Source of the DNA: SXMI01 sp964391365
GTDB lineage: Bacteria > Actinomycetota > Acidimicrobiia > Acidimicrobiales > Microtrichaceae
NCBI GenBank assembly: GCA_964391365.1
Contig: CAYMKW010000074.1
Coordinates: 1 to 14,696, forward strand
Length of the DNA stretch: 14,696 nt
Direction: 5' to 3'
Below the pieces are notes generated by a model that made no database searches, had not been told where the DNA came from, and worked only from the letters and a program-made list of their open reading frames with translations. Of this stretch, positions 8,891 to 14,696 are shown in pieces (within the stretch, counting starts at the first letter, position 1; each line of letters opens with the position of its first letter). The position numbers were made by a program, and so were the translations under genes.

Positions 8891-8919
8891 CCAAACCTTC
8901 CGGATCCGTGTGTCGTGTC
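8891..8919 (+). promoter_or_regulatory. ECF-type promoter of the sigma gene (copy A)
   Basis: CCAAACCTTCCG (8891-8902) and CGTGTC (8914-8919) are separated by 11 bases, placing AAC and CGT 17 bases apart. AAC in the -35 element and CGT in the -10 element are the usual core of ECF sigma promoters. The same motif with identical spacing recurs at 10223-10251 before another gene of the cluster. This suggests the sigma factor controls its own gene. The predicted transcript would begin near 8925-8928, at or next to the ATG codons. Confidence 0.65.
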
Positions 8920-8928
8920 ACCATGGCG

Positions 8929-9483
8929 ATGGCCATGACCGATCACGACACCGGGGTGTTCCCCGTCGCCCCGGTTCCCCGACCGGGAAACGGTGCCTCC
9001 TTCGACGAGGTGTTCCTCGATGCGTATCCACGGCTCGTCCGGAGCCTCACGCTGGTGTGTCGGGGTGACGCCGAGGCCGCGGCCGACTGTGTCGCCGACG
9101 CGTTCGAGCGGGCCTTCGTCCGGTGGCGCCGGGTGGCCCGGCTCGACGACCCGGTGGGCTGGATCCGCAGGGTGGCGATCAACCGGGCGACCGACGGCGG
9201 TCGGCGGCTGCGACGTCGGGACCGGGCGGTCGAGCGACTGGCCTCGAGCACGCCCACGACGACCGAGCTCCCGGAGCCCGCCGACCGCTCGCTGATCGAT
9301 GCGGTCGGGGCCCTGAGCCCCCAGCAGCGCGCCGTCGTGGCGCTGTACTACCTGGACGACCTGACGGTCGCCGAGGTCGCTGCCACCATGGAGTTGAGCG
9401 AGGGTGCGGTGAAGTACCACCTGCACCAGGCTCGCGAGCGGCTCCGGACCACCTGGACACCGCACGACGGAGCGCACCCATGA
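8929..9483 (+). CDS. ECF-type RNA polymerase sigma factor
   Basis: 184 aa from ATG 8929. Region 2 runs from FDEVFLDAYPRLVRSL through DCVADAFERAFVRW to DDPVGWIRRVAINRA. After a short Thr/Pro linker, region 4 covers LSPQQRAVVALYYLDDLTVAEVAATMELSEGAVKYHLHQARERL, the helix-turn-helix that reads the -35 element. No region 1.1 or 3 is present, as expected for ECF factors. Three in-frame ATGs occur at 8923, 8929 and 8935. If the promoter at 8891-8919 is right, 8923 is too close to the -10, so 8929 or 8935 with almost no leader is favoured. The downstream membrane protein overlaps by ATGA, the usual arrangement of a sigma factor with its anti-sigma partner. The longer open frame upstream is a shadow of mrp. 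Assignment to a particular ECF group was not attempted. Confidence 0.92.
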   Translation: MAMTDHDTGVFPVAPVPRPGNGASFDEVFLDAYPRLVRSLTLVCRGDAEAAADCVADAFERAFVRWRRVARLDDPVGWIRRVAINRATDGGRRLRRRDRAVERLASSTPTTTELPEPADRSLIDAVGALSPQQRAVVALYYLDDLTVAEVAATMELSEGAVKYHLHQARERLRTTWTPHDGAHP

Positions 9484-10178
9484 GCGACGACGCAGCATTC
9501 GACGACCTCCTCCGGAACAAGCTCGGCGGTCCGCTCGGCCCGGCCACCGACGCTGTGGTCGCAGGCCAGCTCGATGCCCTGATGGGTCGATTCGAGGCCG
9601 CCCGGCGCCGACGCCGGGCGACGATCGGTGCCACCGCCTCGGTGGCGGTGCTCCTGGTCCTCGCCGCCGGTGCGTTCGCGCTCGGTGGACCGACGCAGCA
9701 GGTCGACCTGGGCCCTGCGGACGACGACGTCCCGACGGCACCCACCACGCTCGCCACCGTCCCGACCACGGCGCCGCCGGCCCCTCCGACGACGACACCG
9801 CCGCCAGCGCCGCCTCCCGTGCCGGTGCCGGGCGCGACGGGCGGCGCTGCGGTCGCGCCGGGCGAATCGCCGTCCGGTGGGTCCGTCTCCGGTGGATCCT
9901 CGGGTGGTTCGTCCTCGTCGGGTCCGTCCTCGGGAGGGTCGTCGGGCGCACGGGACGACTCGGGTGGTTCGGGTGGCGGGGGTTCCGACGACTCGAGCAG
10001 CTCGGGCGGTTCCGGTGGCGGGGGCTCCGACGATTCCGGCGGGTCCGACGACTCGAGCGGGTCCGGTAGCGGCTCCGACGATTCCGGCGGCTCCGACGAC
10101 TCGAGCGGGTCCGGCAGCGGCTCCGACGACTCCGGGCAGGGCCGGGGACGTGGACGGGGCGGTTCCGAGGACGACTGA
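9480..10178 (+). CDS. Single-pass membrane protein with Ser/Gly/Asp-repeat tail; candidate non-canonical anti-sigma factor
   Basis: 232 aa. The ATG overlaps the sigma-gene stop (ATGA), implying translational coupling. Residues about 1-46 are a charged cytoplasmic segment (FDDLLRNKLGGPLG, then RFEAARRRRR), about 47-68 a hydrophobic membrane helix (VAVLLVLAAGAFALG), about 80-120 a Thr/Pro-rich linker, and about 125-232 an exported low-complexity tail of SGGS and GSDDS units ending in GRGRGRGGSEDD. There is no Cys, so no zinc anti-sigma HxxxCxxC motif. Topology by positive-inside rule puts the N-terminus inside. The gene position suggests the short N-terminal segment could hold the sigma factor, but nothing in the sequence proves it. 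The tail may be a wall-spanning, glycosylated or cation-binding stalk. A closely similar tail occurs in the protein at 10318-11151. Confidence 0.85.
   Translation: MSDDAAFDDLLRNKLGGPLGPATDAVVAGQLDALMGRFEAARRRRRATIGATASVAVLLVLAAGAFALGGPTQQVDLGPADDDVPTAPTTLATVPTTAPPAPPTTTPPPAPPPVPVPGATGGAAVAPGESPSGGSVSGGSSGGSSSSGPSSGGSSGARDDSGGSGGGGSDDSSSSGGSGGGGSDDSGGSDDSSGSGSGSDDSGGSDDSSGSGSGSDDSGQGRGRGRGGSEDD
10044..10139 (+). repeat. 48-bp near-identical tandem repeat, two copies, in the first tail gene
   Basis: Units 10044-10091 and 10092-10139 differ at only a few bases and each encodes the 16-residue unit SDDSSGSGSGSDDSGG (the second ends GQ). The preceding DNA carries a looser repeat of the segment coding GGSGGGGSDDS. 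Confidence 0.85.
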
Positions 10179-10200
10179 GCCATCGGCCGGTCGGAGCCGT

Positions 10201-10216
10201 CCGGAAGAAGTTCCGG
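10201..10216. terminator. Short hairpin between the two tail genes
   Basis: CCGGAA, a GAAG loop, then TTCCGG forms a 6-bp GC-rich stem 22 bases after the stop of the first tail gene. There is no T-run, so it could be a weak terminator or a regulatory palindrome beside the promoter at 10223. Confidence 0.3.
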
Positions 10217-10222
10217 CGGGAC

Positions 10223-10251
10223 CCAAACCTTCCGCAGCGCTGCGGCGTGTC
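10223..10251 (+). promoter_or_regulatory. ECF-type promoter of the second tail gene (copy B)
   Basis: CCAAACCTTCCG (10223-10234) then CGTGTC (10246-10251), with the same 11-base gap as copy A at 8891-8919 but unrelated spacer sequence. Conservation of only the two boxes and their spacing argues for one sigma factor reading both. The predicted leader is about 60 bases and contains a 7-bp inverted repeat at 10275-10291. Confidence 0.65.
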
Positions 10252-10274
10252 CTCCCCGTTCGAACCGGGAACCA

Positions 10275-10291
10275 CCCGGTCGGTGACCGGG
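10275..10291 (+). promoter_or_regulatory. Inverted repeat in the leader of the second tail gene
   Basis: CCCGGTC, a 3-base loop and GACCGGG form a perfect 7-bp stem 26 bases before GTG 10318. Its function is unknown; it could influence translation or bind a regulator. Confidence 0.3.
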
Positions 10292-10317
10292 CAGGACCCG
10301 GGGGAAGTGGGTGCGAC

Positions 10318-11151
10318 GTGGACGATCGACGGGACGACCAGGCGCAGGATCAATCAGACGGTGGGAGGTCCCGACGGGTGCTCCAACGGGCCGGGGTGGG
10401 TGCCGTGGCCACGGTGGCGCTCGCTGGCGTGCTGGTCGGCGGGCTGACCGCTGCCGGCGCAGTCGGTGGGCTCCCCGGCGTCCTCGACGACTCGCCGGAG
10501 TCGACGACGACGACCGAGGTGACCGTGCCCGAGTCGACGACGTCGACGACCGAGACCACGCTCGCTCCGCCGACCGTGCCGGCGCCGCCGACCAGGGTGA
10601 TCGACGTGCCGGGTATCGGCCAGGTCGTCGTGCTCGACGGGCCGGTCCCGACGGTCGTCTCGGTGACGGCGCTCCCCGGTTTCACCTTCCAGCCCGACGA
10701 CGACCCGAGCGAGCCGGGTGAGGTGCACCTCAGGTTCTTCGACGCCTCGGGCGGTCGGATCGACGTCCAGGCCGAGTACGAGGACGGTCAGCTCCGGGTG
10801 CGGGTCCGTGACCGGCGACTGGAGCGGTCCGGTGGCGGTTCCGGTGACTCGAGCGACGACGCTCCCGGCTACGACGACTCGGGTGTCGACGACGGCCGTC
10901 GGGGTCGGGGCCGTGGTTCCGACGACGGTCCCGCATCGGGTGGCTCGTCGTCGGGTGGCGCTCCGTCGGGCGGCTCGTCGTCGAGCTCGGCCTCGAGCGG
11001 CGGGTCCGGCGGCGGCGGATCGGACGACTCGGGTTCCGACGACTCCGGCCGCGGTCGGGGTCGGGGCGGCGACGACTCGGGTTCCGACGACTCCGGTCGG
11101 GGTCGGGGAGGCGACGACTCCGACTCGGACGACCGGAGCGACGACGACTGA
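10318..11151 (+). CDS. Membrane-anchored protein with Ser/Gly/Asp-Arg/Gly repeat tail
   Basis: 277 aa from GTG 10318. The layout parallels the protein at 9480-10178: a charged N-terminus (VDDRRDDQAQDQSDGGRS), one hydrophobic helix at about 27-48 (GVGAVATVALAGVLVGGL), a Thr/Glu/Pro linker to about 90, then an added domain of about 70 residues (VIDVPGIGQVVVLDG, ALPGFTFQPDDD, EVHLRFFDASG, RIDVQAEYEDGQLRVRV) that looks like a small beta-fold, and a tail of SGGSSSGG and GSDDSGSDDSGRGRGRGG units ending in SDDRSDDD. No cysteine is present. I do not recognise a family. The open frame upstream of this GTG is a shadow of the neighbouring gene. The ECF-type promoter before it ties it to the sigma factor at 8929-9483. 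Plausible roles are an envelope or surface stalk protein, or a sensor. Confidence 0.8.
   Translation: MDDRRDDQAQDQSDGGRSRRVLQRAGVGAVATVALAGVLVGGLTAAGAVGGLPGVLDDSPESTTTTEVTVPESTTSTTETTLAPPTVPAPPTRVIDVPGIGQVVVLDGPVPTVVSVTALPGFTFQPDDDPSEPGEVHLRFFDASGGRIDVQAEYEDGQLRVRVRDRRLERSGGGSGDSSDDAPGYDDSGVDDGRRGRGRGSDDGPASGGSSSGGAPSGGSSSSSASSGGSGGGGSDDSGSDDSGRGRGRGGDDSGSDDSGRGRGGDDSDSDDRSDDD
11023..11096 (+). repeat. 26-bp exact repeat with 48-bp period in the second tail gene
   Basis: Copies at 11023-11048 and 11071-11096 encode DDSGSDDSG before GRGRG runs. The 48-bp period matches that of the repeat in the first tail gene. Confidence 0.8.
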
Positions 11152-11178
11152 GTGGCGGCGGGGCGGCAGACTCGCTCC

Positions 11179-12132
11179 GTGAACGTGATCCTCCACCGTG
11201 TGGCGGTCACCCTCGTGGTGGCCGCCACTGTCTCGTGCGGCGACCCGGTGGCGCAGCCCGACGGAGCGAGCGCCGGAACGACGGTCGTCGCGGGACTCGA
11301 CCGGCCGACCCAGTTCGTCGACCTGGGTGACGGATCGTTCCTGGTCGCCCAGCTCGCCGGTGACGAGGGCGCCGGCACCGGCCAGGTCGTGCTCGCGTCC
11401 GACCGAGCCCCGGTGCAGGTGCTCCTGGGCGGCCTGGACGTCCCGACGGGGGTGGCCGTGACACCCGGTCGCCTGTGGGTCATGACGGCGACGGCGCTGT
11501 CGGTGGCCGACTGGTCCGGACCCGGTGCCCGGGTCGGGTCGCTGCGGGAGGTGGTCGGCGGTCTGGTCGGCAACGGTCGGAGCCAGGGCACGCTGACCGT
11601 GGCGCCGGACGGGCGGGTCCTCTGGGCGATCACCGGCGGGGACGCTGCTCCCGGCAGCGGCACCCTGCGGGCGACCGAGCCGGACTCCGGGCGCACCGAG
11701 GTGATCGCCACCGGTGCCAAGAACGCGTACGCCACCGCTTTCGACGGGGACCGGCTCGGCGTCACCGAGATCGGCGACGCCGCCCTCCCGCCCCCCGACC
11801 TGCTCGTCGAGGTGCCGGCACCGCCCGCCGGTGCGCCACCGGTCGACCTGGGGTGGCCGGACTGTCGACCGGTCCCGGAGTGCCCCGGGGTGGTCGAGCC
11901 GGTCGCCCGGTTCGCTCCCGGCGCCACACCGACCGGCGTCGCCCCGCTCGCCGACGGGTGGGCCGTGGCGTTGTTCGCCGAGGGGCGGGTCGTCGGGGTG
12001 CCCGGCGGCGGGGGAGCCCCGGAGTCCGTCGCCTCCGGTCTGGACGGACCCCACAGCCTGGTCCGGACGGCGGACGGCAGGCTGCTCGTCAGCGAGCACG
12101 GGGCCGGCCGAATCGTCGCCGTCCGCGGTTGA
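11179..12132 (+). CDS. Exported lipoprotein, predicted beta-propeller (NHL/SMP-30 or sugar-dehydrogenase-like)
   Basis: 317 aa from GTG 11179. The N-terminus (VNVILHRVAVTLVVAATVSC) is a signal peptide ending at a probable lipidated Cys with a slightly unusual TVSC lipobox. The mature part contains blade-like repeats: LDRPTQFVDLGDGSFLVAQL near the start, LDVPTGVAVTPGRLWVM, GTLTVAPDGRVLWAITGG, and GPHSLVRTADGRLLVSEHGAGRIVAV at the end. Such blades occur in NHL, SMP-30 and PQQ-sugar-dehydrogenase-like proteins. A Cys pair (DCRPVPEC) may form a disulfide, fitting an extracytoplasmic location. GTG 11152, directly after the stop of the previous gene, is an alternative start; neither has a clear ribosome binding site. 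The near-zero gap suggests it belongs to the transcript from the ECF promoter at 10223. Enzymatic function cannot be assigned. Confidence 0.82.
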   Translation: MNVILHRVAVTLVVAATVSCGDPVAQPDGASAGTTVVAGLDRPTQFVDLGDGSFLVAQLAGDEGAGTGQVVLASDRAPVQVLLGGLDVPTGVAVTPGRLWVMTATALSVADWSGPGARVGSLREVVGGLVGNGRSQGTLTVAPDGRVLWAITGGDAAPGSGTLRATEPDSGRTEVIATGAKNAYATAFDGDRLGVTEIGDAALPPPDLLVEVPAPPAGAPPVDLGWPDCRPVPECPGVVEPVARFAPGATPTGVAPLADGWAVALFAEGRVVGVPGGGGAPESVASGLDGPHSLVRTADGRLLVSEHGAGRIVAVRG

Positions 12133-12157
12133 TCGGCCCTGCGTGGTCGGCCGGCGC

Positions 12158-13237
12158 TCAGTCCCCGGACGGCTCTGCGCCGAAGACGTCGGGGTAGGCG
12201 AACAGGCCGGGCCCACCGCCGGTCAGCACGACGACCACGGGCTCGTCCCGTCCGTCCCGGTGGCCGAGACGGCCGAGCCGGCACCGCTCCACCACGGCGG
12301 CGAGCGCCTTGCCGGAGTACACCGGGTCGGCGGCGATCCCCTCGGTGCGGGCGAGCAGTTCGACGGCGGCCCGCATCTCGGGAGTGGGCAGCCCGTAGCC
12401 CGCACCGAGGAACTCGTCGGTGAGGTCCGGAGGCGGTGCGACCGCCGCAGGAGCGTCACCGCGGTGACGTCCTGGCGCGAGTCGCTCGGCGGTGTCCCGC
12501 ATCAGCTGGTCGACCACCTCGGCGGTCCGCTCCCGGGAGCGGTAGACGCACACGCCGAGCACCCGGTCGCGCCGGCCTGACCGAGCCAGTCCCAGACTGA
12601 GCCCGGCGACCGTCCCACCGGTGGAGACCGCCACGACGATGGTCGCCCGGTCGATCCCGACGTCGCCGAGCCGCCCGGCCAACTCCGCTCCGCCACGCAC
12701 CCAGCCGAGCGTTCCGGTGGCGTCGGAGCCGCCCGGCGGGATCCAGGCGACGACCCGGCCCTCGTCCCGCAGCCGGGTCCGCAACCCGGCGACCGCCAGC
12801 TCGAGTTCTGCGTCGTCGTGGTCGACGATCGTGAGGCCGGCACCGAAGAGCTGATCGAGGAGCACGTTGCCGCTCTGCTCGAACGCCTCACCAGCCCGCG
12901 GCACGGCCCGGGTCAGGACGAGCTCGCAGCGGAGTCCCAGCCGGGCGCAGGCCGCAGCGGTCTGACGGGCGTGGTTGGACTGCAGGGCACCGAAGGTGAC
13001 GACCGTGTCGCAACCCCGCTCCAGTGCGGCTCCCAGGAGGAACTCCAGCTTGCGGAGCTTGTTGCCCCCGCCCCCGAGCGCGCCGACGTCCTCGCGCTGG
13101 AGCCACACCTCGGCACCGACCGCATCGCCGAAGCGCTCCGCCCGCTGCAGCGGCGCGGTGCCGGCGCCCAGGTCGATCCGGGCGTGGCGGGCGGTGCCGC
13201 CCGGGTCCGGTTGGAGGCCCTGCGTCGACGGATCCAC
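12158..13237 (-). CDS. PLP-dependent D-cysteine desulfhydrase / ACC deaminase family protein
   Basis: 359 aa. Fold-type II PLP enzyme. Marks: WLQREDVGALGGGGNKLRKL with the Schiff-base Lys60, FGALQSNHARQTAAAC with Ser87-Asn88-His89, the phosphate-binding run VAVSTGGTVAGLS, the Tyr in ADPVYSGKALAAV, and the C-terminal VLTGGGPGLFAY. The family includes D-cysteine desulfhydrase (D-cysteine to pyruvate, sulfide and ammonia), ACC deaminase and L-cysteate lyase; sequence alone does not separate them here. The GTG start at 13237 has no ribosome binding site but no upstream alternative exists because TAG lies just before it in frame. It is convergent with the lipoprotein gene (25-base gap) and divergent from the DUF3107 operon, so probably monocistronic. 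Confidence 0.9.
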   Translation of the reverse strand: MDPSTQGLQPDPGGTARHARIDLGAGTAPLQRAERFGDAVGAEVWLQREDVGALGGGGNKLRKLEFLLGAALERGCDTVVTFGALQSNHARQTAAACARLGLRCELVLTRAVPRAGEAFEQSGNVLLDQLFGAGLTIVDHDDAELELAVAGLRTRLRDEGRVVAWIPPGGSDATGTLGWVRGGAELAGRLGDVGIDRATIVVAVSTGGTVAGLSLGLARSGRRDRVLGVCVYRSRERTAEVVDQLMRDTAERLAPGRHRGDAPAAVAPPPDLTDEFLGAGYGLPTPEMRAAVELLARTEGIAADPVYSGKALAAVVERCRLGRLGHRDGRDEPVVVVLTGGGPGLFAYPDVFGAEPSGD

Positions 13238-13260
13238 ACCCGATCACTAGCATGCGGGTT

Positions 13261-13286
13261 CCCGCGACCACCCCCCGTGGTGCGGG
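13261..13286. promoter_or_regulatory. Imperfect hairpin in the divergent intergenic region
   Basis: CCCGC and ACCAC (one bulged G between) pair with GTGGT and GCGGG around a CCCCC loop, giving a 10-bp GC-rich stem 11 bases before the AGGAG of the DUF3107 gene. It could be a leader structure of that operon or an operator for the divergent pair. Confidence 0.4.
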
Positions 13287-13310
13287 TCGACCGACTCAGG
13301 AGTCAGCAAC

Positions 13311-13544
13311 GTGGACGTTCGCATCGGCGTGACCTACTCGGTGAAGGAGCTCGAGGTGCAACTCGAGGACGACGCCGACCGGGCCGAGGTGCGCTCGCGT
13401 GTCGAGGCTGCGATCTCGTCGGGCGACGGCGTGCTCTGGTTGACGGACCGGAAGGGTCGGGAGGTGGGCGTGCCGGCCGACAAGATCGCCTACGTCGAGC
13501 TGGGTGCGGGCGACGACAGCCGCACGTTCGGGTTCTCGGCCTGA
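13311..13544 (+). CDS. DUF3107 family protein
   Basis: 77 aa, the full length usual for this small actinobacterial family. The protein runs from VDVRIGVTYSVKELEVQLED to VPADKIAYVELGAGDDSRTFGF and looks like a compact alpha/beta domain; its function is not established. GTG 13311 has AGGAG (13298-13302) eight bases upstream, making this the best-supported start in the window. A TAGCAT at 13248-13253 could be a -10 element on this strand, but its -35 is weak. It is followed after 57 bases by the Get3/ArsA genes on the same strand and is likely co-transcribed with them. Confidence 0.9.
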   Translation: MDVRIGVTYSVKELEVQLEDDADRAEVRSRVEAAISSGDGVLWLTDRKGREVGVPADKIAYVELGAGDDSRTFGFSA

Positions 13545-13601
13545 GGTCGTCGCGGTCGCCCCGGACGTCCCCGGCGACCCGGCCGAGCTGAAGGAGCTCA
13601 C

Positions 13602-14288
13602 GTGAGCCGTTCCGCGCTCGGCCTGCTCGACCGACGGCTGCTCTTCGTCACCGGCAAGGGTGGCGTGGGCAAGACCTCGGTCGCCTCGGCGATCGGCTGG
13701 TTGGCGGCGAGCCGAGGCCAGCGCACGCTCGTGTGCGAGGTCGATGCGAAGGGCAACCTGGCCGATGCCTTCGGTGTCGGGCCCCTCCGGTTCGAGCCGT
13801 CCGAGGTGCGCACGGACCTGTTCGCCATGGCGATGGACACCGAGGAGTCGCTGCGCGAGTACATGCGACTGAACCTCCGGGTGCCGTTCGTGGCCCGACT
13901 GGGTCCGGTCGCCCGGACCTTCGACTTCGTGGCGAATGCGGCTCCGGGCGTCAAGGAGATCCTGACGGTCGGCAAGCTCGCGTACGAGGTCCGCGAACGG
14001 CACTACGACCTGGTCGTCGTGGACGCCTCCGCCACCGGTCACGTTGTGGGTCAGCTCGCCTCCCCGGTGGCGATCAACGACCTGGTCAAGGTCGGTCTGG
14101 TCCGTTCGCAGACCGACTGGATGATCGAGCTGCTCACCGACGCCGACACGACCGGGGTGGTGGTCGTGACGGTCCCGGAGGAGATGCCCACCTCCGAGAC
14201 GCTCGAGCTGATCGGCCGGCTGCGTGACGAGACCGAGATCGATGTGGCCTCGGTCGTGGTCAACCGCGTCCTGCCCGAACTGTTCTAG
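13602..14288 (+). CDS. Get3/ArsA-like ATPase, first gene of tandem pair, truncated by in-frame TAG
   Basis: 228 aa before the stop. GTG 13602 follows AAGGAG by 5 bases. Visible ATPase parts are a deviant Walker A VTGKGGVGKTS (about 16-26, with the signature Lys19), CEVDAKGNLADAFGV as the switch I/Asp region, VVVDASATGHVVGQLASP as switch II, and VVVTVPEEMPTSET. The family couples ATP hydrolysis by a dimer to targeting or export tasks; in mycobacteria a comparable tandem pair is Rv3679/Rv3680. The frame stops at TAG 14286-14288 after VVNRVLPELF, yet the same frame continues without interruption to 14549 with family-like sequence. If the TAG were a sense codon the product would be 315 aa, a normal length. 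The stop could be a sequencing error, a true nonsense mutation or, least likely, a readthrough site. Confidence 0.85.
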   Translation: MSRSALGLLDRRLLFVTGKGGVGKTSVASAIGWLAASRGQRTLVCEVDAKGNLADAFGVGPLRFEPSEVRTDLFAMAMDTEESLREYMRLNLRVPFVARLGPVARTFDFVANAAPGVKEILTVGKLAYEVRERHYDLVVVDASATGHVVGQLASPVAINDLVKVGLVRSQTDWMIELLTDADTTGVVVVTVPEEMPTSETLELIGRLRDETEIDVASVVVNRVLPELF

Positions 14289-14549
14289 AAGGGGGAGGAG
14301 GTCCTCTTCGACCGGCTGCGGACCCCCGAGGGCGTCGCCGCGCTCGAACGGCACGTGGGGGCCCCGGTCGACGACGTGCTGGCGGGCGCGGACCTGGCGG
14401 TCCGCATGCGCCGGAGCCGCGTGCCGCACCTCACCCGCCTGGGCGAGGACGTGGATCTCCTGTACCTGCCCTACCTGTTCCACCGCTCGCACGGTGTCCG
14501 GGCCACGTCGGTGCTGGCCGATGCGGTCGGCGACGAGCTGGGTTACTGA
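14289..14549 (+). pseudogene. C-terminal remainder of the interrupted Get3/ArsA-like gene
   Basis: In the same frame as 13602-14288, beginning right after the TAG: KGEEVLFDRLRTPEG, then RMRRSRVPHLTRLG and LYLPYLFHRSHGV, ending GDELGY. Composition and codon use match the first part, with third positions still mostly G or C, so any disruption is recent. The only later start in frame is GTG 14355, too far from the purine-rich AGGGGGAGGAGG at 14290-14301 to be an obvious restart. Confidence 0.75.
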
Positions 14550-14551
14550 CC

Positions 14552-14696
14552 GTGGCCGACGGACTCGAGCGTCTCTGCTCGGCCAAGGAGGTGGTGGTCT
14601 CGACGGGCTCCGGCGGCGTCGGCAAGACGACGACGGCGGCCGCACTGGCCGCGACCGCTGCGCTCCACCTCGACGCGAAGGTGCTCGTGCCCACCG
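14552..14696 (+). CDS. Second Get3/ArsA-like ATPase (partial, runs off the window)
   Basis: The first 48 residues are visible from GTG 14552, two bases after the stop of the previous gene. The P-loop is VVVSTGSGGVGKTTTAAALA, followed by DAKVLVPT at the edge. Unlike the first gene (GKGGVGKT), the position of the signature lysine is Ser (GSGGVGKT), so this member may be the non-canonical half of a heterodimer. The tandem arrangement supports a two-subunit ATPase. The remainder lies outside the window. Confidence 0.85.
   Translation, partial: MADGLERLCSAKEVVVSTGSGGVGKTTTAAALAATAALHLDAKVLVPT

Noticed and set aside
9880..10160. CRISPR-like or intergenic satellite repeat
   Set aside because: The repeats are in frame within a coding region, have a 48-bp period divisible by three and no spacers.
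14290..14354. Restart of translation after the TAG from the purine-rich AGGGGGAGGAGG
   Set aside because: No ATG, GTG or TTG lies in frame at ribosome-binding distance; the first is GTG 14355, more than 50 bases away.

Overview
The window is very GC-rich, with dense genes, many GTG/TTG starts, a DUF3107 gene and tandem Get3/ArsA-type ATPases. This points to a high-GC actinomycete, plausibly of the class Acidimicrobiia. That placement is inferred from style and gene families only; no rRNA or marker gene is present. There are no tRNAs, IS elements, phage genes or CRISPR arrays.

Left half, all minus strand. Reading in the direction of transcription from about 7613 down to 21: a SufR-like winged-helix regulator with a CX12C pair; a NifS/IscS-like cysteine desulfurase; a PhyH/PhnY-type Fe(II)/2-oxoglutarate dioxygenase; a PhnZ-type HD-domain protein, overlapping the dioxygenase by GTGA; a HAD phosphatase; and, behind its own putative promoter, a large secreted subtilase-like protein with EF-hand-like loops and FG-GAP/VCBS repeats. 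The dioxygenase/HD pair resembles the oxidative phosphonate-cleaving PhnY/PhnZ (or TmpA/TmpB) systems. The regulator and desulfurase, together with the divergent Mrp ATPase, suggest Fe-S or sulfur trafficking.

Middle, plus strand (7685-12132): an Mrp/ApbC Fe-S carrier ATPase with an N-terminal MIP18/DUF59 domain; an ECF sigma factor; an ATGA-coupled single-pass membrane protein ending in a Ser/Gly/Asp-repeat tail; a second single-pass protein with a closely similar tail; and a lipoprotein predicted to be a beta-propeller. The sigma gene and the second tail protein are preceded by the same bipartite promoter motif, CCAAACCTTCCG then CGTGTC with identical 11-base spacing. This suggests an autoregulated ECF regulon producing two repeat-tailed envelope proteins. 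It is the strongest candidate here for an undescribed system.

Right end: a minus-strand PLP enzyme of the D-cysteine desulfhydrase/ACC deaminase family lies divergent to a plus-strand operon of DUF3107, a Get3/ArsA ATPase interrupted by an in-frame TAG, and the start of a second Get3/ArsA ATPase that runs off the window.

No gene-free stretch exceeds about 140 bases. The many other long open frames are antisense or shifted shadows produced by high GC.
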